This document shows positions 1 to 6,068 of a stretch of 8,704 bases of DNA, piece by piece. A program made the translations under genes and the position numbers. Origin of the DNA: Deltaproteobacteria bacterium (GTDB lineage: Bacteria > Desulfobacterota > Desulfomonilia > UBA1062). A model generated the notes under the pieces. The model did not search any database, was not told the origin of the DNA, and saw only the letters and a list, made by a program, of their open reading frames with translations. How positions within the stretch are numbered: the stretch's first letter is position 1; the number at the start of each line of letters is the position of its first letter. The stretch covers positions 1 to 8,704 of the forward strand of contig QMLJ01000034.1 of NCBI GenBank assembly GCA_003643935.1, in the 5' to 3' direction.

Positions 1-637
1 ATTCAAATTTGTCATCAATGAACTTCAACCTTTCTTTATCAATGTCCAGTATGCATACACGAGCACCCATACCATACGCTATCTTCGCCGCATTATACCC
101 TACTGTCCCTGCTCCCAAGATCATGACTTCTGCCCTCGACACACCCGGCACACCTCCAAGCAGGAGCCCCCTACCTCCATATGTACTCTCCAGGTATTTT
201 GCCCCCTCCTGTACCGAAAGTCTACCTGCCACCTCACTCATGGGCTCCAGAAGAGGCAGATGGCCATTATCAAACTGAACCGTTTCAAAGGCCACAGAGG
301 TAACCTTTTTCTCAAGCAGTACCCTCGTAAGCTCACCGGCCGCAGCAAGGTGGAGGAAGGCATAAAGGATCTGACCCTCTTTCAGAAGACCGTACTCCTC
401 GGGCAAAGGTTCCTTTACCTTGTATACCATGTCAGAGACCTCAAAGACCTCTTTGTGGGACCCAGCGATTATTGCACCTTCCTTGGTATAATCTTCATCC
501 TTAAAACCAGCACCAAGGCCTGCACCTTTTTCTATATATATCTCATGTCCCGCATCCCTTAAAAGCCTAACCCCGTCAGGTATCAGCGCCACCCTGTTCT
601 CCAGCCTTTTTATCTCCCTCGGAATGCCTATCTTCAT
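1..637 (-). CDS. ald: Alanine dehydrogenase, N-terminal part (cut by left window edge)
   Basis: This is NAD-dependent L-alanine dehydrogenase, a cytoplasmic enzyme that interconverts L-alanine and pyruvate plus ammonium. The 212 visible residues are open throughout and start MKIGIPREIKRLENRVALIP. The family's substrate and catalytic residues are present at the usual numbering: Arg15 (ENRVAL), Lys75 (KVKEPLP) and His96 (FLHLAA). PMSEVAGR follows at 132-139. The Rossmann nucleotide-binding segment begins near 171 with the GAGTVG loop (175-180) and an acidic pair (D198, D200) at the end of the next strand, which suits NAD. The family is about 370 residues long, so roughly 57% is visible; the catalytic Asp near residue 270 lies outside. 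The start is the ATG at 637-635, preceded by a purine-rich AGGGGG ribosome site. Transhydrogenase alpha subunits share this fold, but the spacing and motifs fit Ald better. The gene is divergent from the operon beginning at 926. Confidence 0.95.
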   Translation of the reverse strand, partial: MKIGIPREIKRLENRVALIPDGVRLLRDAGHEIYIEKGAGLGAGFKDEDYTKEGAIIAGSHKEVFEVSDMVYKVKEPLPEEYGLLKEGQILYAFLHLAAAGELTRVLLEKKVTSVAFETVQFDNGHLPLLEPMSEVAGRLSVQEGAKYLESTYGGRGLLLGGVPGVSRAEVMILGAGTVGYNAAKIAYGMGARVCILDIDKERLKFIDDKFE

Positions 638-672
638 GTTACCCCCTAGCCTATCTTTTATTCTTTTTAAGA

Positions 673-700
673 ATAATACACTATTAAATAAATATTTCAA
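673..700 (-). promoter_or_regulatory. Probable sigma70-type promoter of ald
   Basis: Read on the minus strand, TTGAAA (700-695) is followed after 16 bp by TATTAT (678-673), each 5 of 6 to consensus. The surroundings are very AT-rich. A start near 666 would leave a leader of about 30 nt before the ald ATG. The call rests on sequence match only; AT-rich DNA yields chance matches. Confidence 0.4.
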
Positions 701-787
701 CATAAATTTATCTTAAATATAAAAAATTGATTCTATTTATACCCAAAAATTATAAAAGGAGGCCAATAAATACACAAGTGATAAGAG

Positions 788-816
788 TTGACCTCGTATA
801 CGTGGTATAATATTGT
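788..816 (+). promoter_or_regulatory. Possible promoter of the 926-5152 operon, with embedded dyad
   Basis: TTGACC (788-793) matches the -35 box at 5 of 6 positions. TATTGT (811-816) lies 17 bp downstream and matches TATAAT at 4 of 6. A perfect TATAAT also occurs at 806-811, but it is only 12 bp from the -35, so the exact -10 is uncertain. A 16-bp dyad, ACC-T-CGTATACG-T-GGT (791-806, one mismatched pair), fills the spacer and could be an operator. Transcription from here would give a leader of about 100 nt. Confidence 0.35.
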
Positions 817-862
817 TATTAAGCAGTTACATATTTACAAAAGGATAACTGGCCTACTATGC

Positions 863-900
863 ATAAGGCTAGTGTTCCTTATTAATCCTGCATCGGCAGG
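863..900 (+). promoter_or_regulatory. Two tandem hairpins in the operon leader
   Basis: ATAAGG (863-868) pairs with CCTTAT (877-882) across an 8-nt loop. Immediately downstream, CCTGC (887-891) pairs with GCAGG (896-900) around an ATCG tetraloop. Both lie between the proposed promoter and the ribosome site at 916. Neither is followed by a T-run, so they are not classical terminators. They may shape the mRNA 5' end, or be chance. Confidence 0.3.
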
Positions 901-925
901 TATACTTTGAAATTCAGAGGTGATT

Positions 926-1549
926 ATGATAATCACAACCCTAGTTGTTACTGAGTTCATGACAAATTGTTTTATAGTTGGAGATGATGCAACCAAAGAA
1001 GCAATCATAATAGACCCTGGCGGTGAAGGGCGAAGGATTATAAAAGAGGTCGAGGCACAGGGTTTGAGGGTGGTGGGTATTGTAAATACACACGCACACG
1101 TGGATCACATTGGGGCCAACAGAGATCTCAAGGACTACTTCAATGTAAGCATAATGATGCATCAGGCAGAGTTACCCGTACTCAGGGTAGCCTCAAAGAT
1201 GGCGAGGCTCTTTGGGGTCAATATTGATCAACCGCCGGACCCTGACAGGTTTTTGGACGAAGGCGATAAGGTAGTTTTTGGGGACACTACGCTTGGGGTA
1301 CTGCACACGCCTGGCCATTCACCAGGCGGGATAAGCCTCGTCTCTCAGGACGGCAAGTCTTGCTTTGTGGGTGATACCCTGTTCGCAGGATCAATAGGTA
1401 GGACAGACCTGCCAGGAGGTGATTATAACACCCTCATAAATTCTATAAAAGGTAAGTTGCTTCCACTCGGTGACGATGTTACAGTATATCCTGGACATGG
1501 GCCCAAGACGACCATTGGAACTGAGAGGAAGTTTAATCCATTTTTGTAA
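926..1549 (+). CDS. MBL-fold metallo-hydrolase, glyoxalase II-like (YcbL type)
   Basis: A 207-residue metallo-beta-lactamase-fold hydrolase, probably cytoplasmic with a dinuclear metal centre. The full ligand set is visible: THAHVDH (55-61, giving H56, H58, D60 and H61), H131 in HTPGHSPGG, the bridging D150 in FVGDTLFAGSIGRTD, and H191 in VYPGHGP. These motifs are those of the glyoxalase II branch. The protein ends soon after the last histidine and lacks the C-terminal substrate-binding domain of classical hydroxyacylglutathione hydrolase (about 250 residues), so it resembles the short YcbL-type proteins and its substrate is unknown. The start is taken as ATG 926 because AGAGGTGAT at 916-924 is an extended Shine-Dalgarno; an in-frame GTG at 920 overlaps that site and is unlikely. 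It is the first gene of the operon, 9 nt before the lipoprotein gene. Confidence 0.9.
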   Translation: MIITTLVVTEFMTNCFIVGDDATKEAIIIDPGGEGRRIIKEVEAQGLRVVGIVNTHAHVDHIGANRDLKDYFNVSIMMHQAELPVLRVASKMARLFGVNIDQPPDPDRFLDEGDKVVFGDTTLGVLHTPGHSPGGISLVSQDGKSCFVGDTLFAGSIGRTDLPGGDYNTLINSIKGKLLPLGDDVTVYPGHGPKTTIGTERKFNPFL

Positions 1550-1558
1550 GGAGGAAAC

Positions 1559-1993
1559 ATGAAAAAGAGTACCGCGGTTTATTTCACAATTATAGCCCTA
1601 GCCCTGGGCTCCATCTCGGCTGGATGCGCTAGGATGCAGGAGATAGCAGGCAAGAGTATAAAGTCATCACAGCGCGTGGCTCCAAAACCAAGGTATCTGG
1701 ATTTCCCAGACATACTTATACCAGGAGAAATGAACAAGGATAACGGAGAGACTTTCATCATGGATAGGTACGGAAGGATGGTTATAACCGGCCGTGTGAG
1801 CAGCCAGTCCTTAAAAAAGTTCTTTATTGCCTCGATGCCATCGGACGGGTGGCGTCTCCTAAATGAATACAGCTACGGGGATTCCATAAAGATTTTTTTC
1901 TCCAAGCCTGGTGGTATTTGCACAATACTCATCACTGAAAACCCCCTTGGGACAAAGGCGGAGATATGGAGAACCCTCCAGAAAACAGAATAG
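1559..1993 (+). CDS. Small putative outer- or inner-membrane lipoprotein, uncharacterised
   Basis: A 144-residue protein with a type II signal peptide: basic MKKS, a hydrophobic stretch (6-19) and SAGC with the lipidation cysteine at 23. Serine at -3 is less common than leucine but allowed. Residue 24 is Ala, not the inner-membrane retention Asp, so outer-membrane sorting is possible. The mature part contains a YLDFPDILIPGEM stretch (near 47-59), a glycine-centred GRVSSQSLKKFF segment and SMPSDGWRLL, ending in beta-strand-like sequence. From memory this pattern recurs in small deltaproteobacterial lipoproteins beside coaBC; I cannot name a characterised member, and the function is unknown. 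AAGGAGG at 1548-1554 supports ATG 1559. Its last 28 nt overlap coaBC, which suggests translational coupling. Confidence 0.8.
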   Translation: MKKSTAVYFTIIALALGSISAGCARMQEIAGKSIKSSQRVAPKPRYLDFPDILIPGEMNKDNGETFIMDRYGRMVITGRVSSQSLKKFFIASMPSDGWRLLNEYSYGDSIKIFFSKPGGICTILITENPLGTKAEIWRTLQKTE

Positions 1994-3198
1994 AGAAGCC
2001 ACAACATAATAAAACGGTCGTAATCGGCGTAACCGGAGGTATAGCTGCTTACAAGATACCAGCAGTGGCAAGGGGTCTTATTGCCCAGAGTATAGATGTA
2101 TACACGATTATGACCAAGTCTGCATCCGAATTTGTCACACCCACCACGCTCAGTGCATTAACAGGCCACCCTGTCTACACAGACCTGTTTTCAGGGGCCA
2201 CAAGCACAGGTATCAACATCAATCACATAACCCTTGCAGACAGCGCTGATCTTATTGTAGTAGCCCCTGCCACTGCCAATACAATCGCAAAGCTTGCGCA
2301 CGGTATAGCTGACAACCTTCTTACTTCAACCATTCTTGCCGCCACATCACCGATACTTGTATGCCCATCGATGAATGTAAACATGTACACGAACAAGGTA
2401 ACACAAAATAATATTTCCGTACTTAAATCATATGGCATGCATGTGCTTGAACCAGGAGAGGGGGAACTGGCCTGCGGCTGGGAGGGTAAGGGCAGGTTGC
2501 CTGAGCCGGAGAGAATAGTGCTGGAGGTTAAAAGGATCCTATCCAAACAAGACCTCGCAGGTATTAATATACTCATAACATCAGGGCCAACAATGGAAGA
2601 TATAGACCCTGTCAGGTTCATTACCAACAGGTCCTCTGGTAAAATGGGCCATGCCATCACAGAGGCTGCATGCCTAAGAGGCGCCAATGTAAAGGTTATA
2701 ACAGGACCGGTAAACCTAGACTATGCGCCATGGGCAAAGGTTATAAAGGTCAGATCTGCAAAAGACATGTTTAATGCAGTAAAGGAACACCTCGAATGGG
2801 CAGATGTACTAATAATGGCGGCAGCAGTGGCGGACTTTGTCCCCTCTGTATACAGAAAACAAAAGATTAAGAAACTAAAATCCGGCATGTATAAACTTGA
2901 ACTAAGATCTAGCATCGATATACTTGCAAACATAAAAGACAAGAAAGGTAAACGGGTCTTTGTTGGCTTTGCAGCAGAGACCAATAGCGTGGAAAAGAAT
3001 GCAGTTGAAAAGTTAAAGGCAAAGGCACTCGACCTTATAATTGCCAACAAGGTGGGAAGCAAGGGTACAGGGTTTGCTTCAGATACCAATACAGGAAGTA
3101 TAATCTCTCAGACCGGCACGGTCCAGAGATTCAATCTTATGCCAAAGCATGTCCTAGCAGGAAGGATTCTTGACATGGTAGTGGAGCGCATGAGTTGA
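1966..3198 (+). CDS. coaBC: Bifunctional phosphopantothenoylcysteine decarboxylase / phosphopantothenate-cysteine ligase
   Basis: A 410-residue cytoplasmic fusion enzyme for two steps of coenzyme A synthesis: it joins cysteine to 4'-phosphopantothenate (CoaB, CTP-dependent) and decarboxylates the product to 4'-phosphopantetheine (CoaC, FMN-dependent). The CoaC half (about 17-190) shows the FMN-binding VTGGIAAYK, the catalytic His87 in INHI, the PSMNVNMY motif (134-141) and the active-site Cys170 in GELACGWEGKGRLPEP. The CoaB half (about 197-410) shows TSGPTMEDIDPVRFITN with Asn221, AAAVADF with Asp290, and KIKK with Lys300; these correspond to E. coli N210, D279 and K289. Length and order are those of normal Dfp/CoaBC. 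The start ATG 1966 lies inside the upstream lipoprotein gene behind a GGCGGAG-like site. Its TGA overlaps the TTG of udg. Confidence 0.96.
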   Translation: MENPPENRIEKPQHNKTVVIGVTGGIAAYKIPAVARGLIAQSIDVYTIMTKSASEFVTPTTLSALTGHPVYTDLFSGATSTGININHITLADSADLIVVAPATANTIAKLAHGIADNLLTSTILAATSPILVCPSMNVNMYTNKVTQNNISVLKSYGMHVLEPGEGELACGWEGKGRLPEPERIVLEVKRILSKQDLAGINILITSGPTMEDIDPVRFITNRSSGKMGHAITEAACLRGANVKVITGPVNLDYAPWAKVIKVRSAKDMFNAVKEHLEWADVLIMAAAVADFVPSVYRKQKIKKLKSGMYKLELRSSIDILANIKDKKGKRVFVGFAAETNSVEKNAVEKLKAKALDLIIANKVGSKGTGFASDTNTGSIISQTGTVQRFNLMPKHVLAGRILDMVVERMS

Positions 3199-3851
3199 AA
3201 GACTCACTCATAGAGACATTAAAACAAGAGATATCCTGGAGTGGAGAGCTCGTTATAATGCCACCAGTAGATACAACTGATGCAAAGATCCCGAGCTTGG
3301 AATCCATAAGGGCAGAGCTAGGTGATTGCAGAAGGTGCCCTCTGTGGAGAACAAGAAACCATATTGTCTTTGGGGAGGGCAATCCCAGGGCCAAGATCAT
3401 GTTCATAGGTGAGGCCCCTGGTGCCATGGAGGACAGGACCGGAAGACCATTTGTCGGCAAAGCCGGAGGGCTATTAACAGACATAATTGAAAAAGGCATG
3501 GGCATGAAGCGATCGGATGTGTATATTGCAAACATCTTAAAGTGCCGCCCTCCTGGCAACAGGGATCCCCTCCCATCAGAGGTCGAGAAATGCATTGGAT
3601 TTCTTCATGAACAGATAAATGTAGTCAGACCGGATATTATCATTGCACTTGGCAGGGTTGCTACCCAGAACCTACTGGAGACTAGTACACCTATAAGCAA
3701 GCTCAGGGGTAGATTCCACGATTTCATGGGCATAAAACTAATGCCAACCTACCACCCGAGCTACCTGCTACAGAATCCATCAAAAAAGAGGGACGTATGG
3801 GAAGACATAAAAAAGGTTCTAAAAGAGATGGGCTTGTCCGTACAAAGGTAG
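3195..3851 (+). CDS. udg: Family 4 (4Fe-4S) uracil-DNA glycosylase
   Basis: This 218-residue enzyme removes uracil from DNA, starting base-excision repair. Four cysteines expected to hold the 4Fe-4S cluster are present: C45 and C48 (CRRCPL), C117 (LKCRPPGNRDP) and C133 (EKCIGF). Motif A is GEAPGAMED (72-80), and the Glu after GEAPG fits family 4 rather than family 5. TGRPFVGKAGGLL follows, and motif B is THPSYLL-like, YHPSYLL with His187. Length is normal. No ATG occurs until 3258, so the start is the TTG at 3195, which shares bases with the coaBC stop (TTGA) and has GTGGAG (3181-3186) 8 nt upstream. The first ~30 residues are weakly conserved in the family, so a later start is possible, but the overlap arrangement favours TTG. 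nfeD follows after 2 nt. Confidence 0.93.
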   Translation: MKDSLIETLKQEISWSGELVIMPPVDTTDAKIPSLESIRAELGDCRRCPLWRTRNHIVFGEGNPRAKIMFIGEAPGAMEDRTGRPFVGKAGGLLTDIIEKGMGMKRSDVYIANILKCRPPGNRDPLPSEVEKCIGFLHEQINVVRPDIIIALGRVATQNLLETSTPISKLRGRFHDFMGIKLMPTYHPSYLLQNPSKKRDVWEDIKKVLKEMGLSVQR

Positions 3852-3853
3852 CT

Positions 3854-5152
3854 ATGTTAAAAAGGGCCCTGTTAATAATAATCTTCCTGTTGTTACCACT
3901 AACAGGGATGGCATCTAGCATTATATTGCTTAATATAAATGACGCCATTACACCTCCTATTGCCTCGTATATAGTCGAAAATATAGACTACGCTATAGAA
4001 AGCGGTGCATCAGCCGTGATAATACAGCTTGACACTCCGGGTGGACTGGATACTGCCATGAGAAAGATAATAAAAAAGGTGATGAACTCCAACATACCGG
4101 TTATTGTATATGTTGGCCCAAAAGGTGCCAGGGCTGCATCTGCAGGAGCCATTATAACAATAGCCGCCGATGTAGCCGCCATGGCACCGGGGACGAACAT
4201 AGGTGCCGCGCATCCGGTCAGTATAGGCACGTCAGGCGAGAAATCCGGGGAAAACAAGACAATGGTTGAAAAGGTAACGAACGATGCTGTAGCGTACGTC
4301 CGCAGTATCGCACGCATGCGGGGCAGAAACGAGAAATGGGCAGAAGATGCCATACGCAAAAGCATATCAACACCAGCAGAGGAGGCGCTAAAAAAAGGTG
4401 TAGTAGACTTGATAGCAAATAATCTCACGGACCTCCTCACAAAACTTGATGGAAAGAAGGTAAAGAAGAATTCAACAACCTTTGTCTTAAGGACCAAAGA
4501 CGCAAATATAGTCAAAAAACCCATGGGATTCAGGTACCGGCTGCTTTCGAAGATATCAAACCCTAACGTTGCTTACATACTTATGATGATTGGCCTTGCA
4601 GGTTTGTACTTTGAACTGGCTAGCCCTGGGGCTATACTTCCCGGAGTGATTGGCGGTATATCGCTTATATTAGCCTTCTTTGCCTTCAATACCTTACCCG
4701 TAAATTACGCAGGTATTGCATTGATCCTACTTGCCATAGTGCTGTTCATAGCCGAGATAAAGGTACCTAGCTTCGGGCTCCTCACCGTGGGAGGTGTAAT
4801 ATCCTTCATACTGGGATCAATACTTCTCTTCAGGACCCCTGAGTTATATGCAAAGGTATCTTTGGGTGTGATACTACCCATTGCTATTCTTTTTTCGGCC
4901 TTCTTCGTAATATGCATCTATCTGGTTATCAAGGTACACAAGAGACCTGCCGTGACCGGGATGGAAGGACTCGTTGGCGAGATAGCAGAGGTCTACAAAT
5001 GGGACCCTAACGGCGGTGGCCAAGTGTTCTGCCATGGTGAATATTGGCATGCTAAAGGCCCAGAGACCTTGAAACCAGGGGATATAGTAAAGGTAAAGGA
5101 CGTAAAGAACCTTAAGTTATTAGTTATACCGGTAGAAGACAGCAAGGGCTAG
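3854..5152 (+). CDS. nfeD: NfeD long form: membrane-bound ClpP-class serine protease with OB domain
   Basis: A 432-residue membrane protease of the NfeD/1510-N type, which in studied relatives cleaves hydrophobic regions of stomatin-like partners. Layout: signal peptide (1 to about 20, MLKRALLIIIFLLLPLTG); a ClpP-fold domain (about 22-230) with LDTPGG (59-64), catalytic Ser96 in ARAASAGA, MAPGTNIGAAHPV and the likely catalytic Lys140 before VTND, then RGRN; four or more membrane helices (about 238-358); and a C-terminal OB-fold domain (about 365-432) with GLVGEIAEV and LKPGDIVKV. ATG 3854 is preferred because AAAGG (3844-3848) precedes it and it gives a clean signal peptide. An in-frame ATG at 3797 would add 19 basic residues and lie inside udg. 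No slipin gene adjoins it in this window, unlike many nfeD loci. Confidence 0.94.
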   Translation: MLKRALLIIIFLLLPLTGMASSIILLNINDAITPPIASYIVENIDYAIESGASAVIIQLDTPGGLDTAMRKIIKKVMNSNIPVIVYVGPKGARAASAGAIITIAADVAAMAPGTNIGAAHPVSIGTSGEKSGENKTMVEKVTNDAVAYVRSIARMRGRNEKWAEDAIRKSISTPAEEALKKGVVDLIANNLTDLLTKLDGKKVKKNSTTFVLRTKDANIVKKPMGFRYRLLSKISNPNVAYILMMIGLAGLYFELASPGAILPGVIGGISLILAFFAFNTLPVNYAGIALILLAIVLFIAEIKVPSFGLLTVGGVISFILGSILLFRTPELYAKVSLGVILPIAILFSAFFVICIYLVIKVHKRPAVTGMEGLVGEIAEVYKWDPNGGGQVFCHGEYWHAKGPETLKPGDIVKVKDVKNLKLLVIPVEDSKG

Positions 5153-5218
5153 TATGTCCACATATACACAACTTGATACAAGATACATATAAATCATATA
5201 AAATAAGGAGCCAAGGGC

Positions 5219-5779
5219 ATGGCAGACAACAGAAGGGAAAAGATACACACGAGGAATATAAGTATATCAACCTATGACATGGGTGATGACACTGTAATGG
5301 TAGAGGGAATACTCCGTGATGAGAGATTGAGGCCTACATATTCACTCACAGCCAATGAAACTTTCCAGCCAGGGATTATACACGACCTGAAGATTAGCCT
5401 TACCGTGAGGGGTAAAGACCTTGTCATAGAGGATGTCAACGTGGAGATGATGGAGGTACCCTCTAAGGAATGCAAAAAAACGAGGGAAAGTTTAAGACCA
5501 CTTATCGGGCATCGTATTGCATCTGGATTCACATTATGGGTAAAAAATACTTTCGGGGGGCCGAGAGGCTGCACTCACCTGAACGCCCTGCTCCTTGCCA
5601 TGGCCCCGGCAGTGGTCCAGGGTTACTGGGTTCTAAAAGCAAGCAAACCCATATCACTCGGTTCCATGGGAGATCTTCCTGATGCAAGCTATCTTGTGGA
5701 TACATGCTGGGTCTGGAGAAAGGACGGACCCTTGGTAAAGAAAATGGCGGACATGCTTCAAGAAATGGAAGGTAAGTAG
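5219..5779 (+). CDS. DUF2889 family protein
   Basis: A 186-residue soluble protein of the DUF2889 family, whose function is not known to me. Recognisable features in order: an N-terminal HTRNISISTYDMGDD segment, then VEGILRDER (28-36), IIHDLKISL with His55, Cys85 in SKECKK, LRPLIGHRIASGF (92-104) and GCTHLNALL with Cys118 and His120. The conserved His/Cys/Cys/His set could bind a metal; that is inference. There is no signal peptide or membrane segment. ATG 5219 has AAGGAG (5205-5210) 8 nt upstream. The gene lies 66 bp after nfeD in the same direction. That gap is AT-rich with several CATATA repeats, so the gene may be read from the operon or from its own weak promoter. A GTAGG-TAGC-CCTAC hairpin (5776-5789) overlaps its stop codon but lacks a T-run. 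Confidence 0.88.
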   Translation: MADNRREKIHTRNISISTYDMGDDTVMVEGILRDERLRPTYSLTANETFQPGIIHDLKISLTVRGKDLVIEDVNVEMMEVPSKECKKTRESLRPLIGHRIASGFTLWVKNTFGGPRGCTHLNALLLAMAPAVVQGYWVLKASKPISLGSMGDLPDASYLVDTCWVWRKDGPLVKKMADMLQEMEGK

Positions 5780-5795
5780 GTAGCCCTACAAAGGT

Positions 5796-5888
5796 TGTAC
5801 ATGGCTATTCACGAGCATGCTTGAAATCTTCACATATAATAAGTATACTGGACCGTTGAACAGGCAAGTGAATTTAGCCATGTTTACA
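5796..5888. repeat. Inverted repeat enclosing the bTHX promoter
   Basis: ACATGGCTA (5799-5807) is an exact 9-bp inverted match to TAGCCATGT (5875-5883). The pairing can be extended with small bulges, inward by ATTC (5807-5810, sharing its A) with GAAT (5870-5873) and outward by TGTA (5796-5799, again sharing one base) with TACA (5885-5888). The arms' centres are about 75 bp apart and sit either side of the promoter at 5821-5849. This could be a paired protein site, a folded leader or a small element remnant. Confidence 0.5.
5821..5849 (+). promoter_or_regulatory. Strong sigma70-type promoter of bTHX
   Basis: TTGAAA (5821-5826) and TATACT (5844-5849) are each 5 of 6 to consensus with the ideal 17-bp spacer. 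This is the best promoter match in the window. A transcription start near 5856 would give a leader of about 59 nt before the ATG at 5915, suiting a highly expressed ribosomal protein. A TATAAT at 5835-5840 lies 8 bp from the same -35 and is not usable with it. Confidence 0.6.
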
Positions 5889-5914
5889 GATTTACAGAAC
5901 TTGAGGTTGGATTT

Positions 5915-6022
5915 ATGGGAAAAGGTGATAGAAAAACCAAGAGAGGCAAGATCTGGAGAGGAACGTACGGAGTGAAACGCAGGAAGAAGAAAAAGGTGGC
6001 AAGTACCCAAGAAAATAGTTGA
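5915..6022 (+). CDS. thx: 30S ribosomal protein bTHX (35 residues)
   Basis: A tiny, highly basic peptide beginning [19 protein letters not shown] and continuing with a KRRKKKK run. It closely matches the Thermus Thx peptide, which begins [18 protein letters not shown] (from memory) and sits in a cavity at the top of the 30S head, stabilising the RNA there. After the lysine run this copy carries an eight-residue tail (VASTQENS), longer than the ~26-residue Thermus form. A GAGGT ribosome site (5903-5907) lies 7 nt before the ATG, and a near-consensus promoter lies at 5821-5849, so the gene looks intact and expressed. It sits alone after the DUF2889 gene and converges on the CLC gene, 46 bp away. 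It is short enough for automatic callers to miss. Confidence 0.9.
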   Translation: MGKGDRKTKRGKIWRGTYGVKRRKKKKVASTQENS

Positions 6023-6068
6023 GTCTATAGGGGAGCAACTACCCTAGGTACTTAAGCCATTGGATACA

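Noticed and set aside
660..674. ATTCTT-TTT-AAGAAT hairpin upstream of ald as attenuator
   Set aside because: A 6-bp AT-only stem with low stability at the predicted transcription start; chance is the simpler explanation in AT-rich DNA.
920..925. GTG 920 as start of the MBL-fold hydrolase
   Set aside because: It overlaps the AGAGGTGAT ribosome site at 916-924, leaving no spacing; ATG 926 has proper spacing.
3797..3853. ATG 3797 as start of nfeD
   Set aside because: It would add a basic 19-residue extension ahead of a clean signal peptide and lie well inside udg; ATG 3854 has AAAGG at 5 nt and a 2-nt gap from udg.
5173..5202. TTGATA-18-TATAAA as promoter of the DUF2889 gene
   Set aside because: The transcription start would fall in the ribosome site at 5205-5210, leaving almost no leader; the AT-rich gap makes chance matches likely.
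5776..5789. GTAGG-TAGC-CCTAC hairpin as terminator of the DUF2889 gene
   Set aside because: Short stem without a following T-run, and it overlaps the stop codon.
6028..6046. TAGGG/CCCTA hairpin as a terminator between bTHX and the CLC gene
   Set aside because: The stem is only 5 bp with a 9-nt loop and there is no T-run on either strand; convergent genes make termination likely here but the sequence does not show it.
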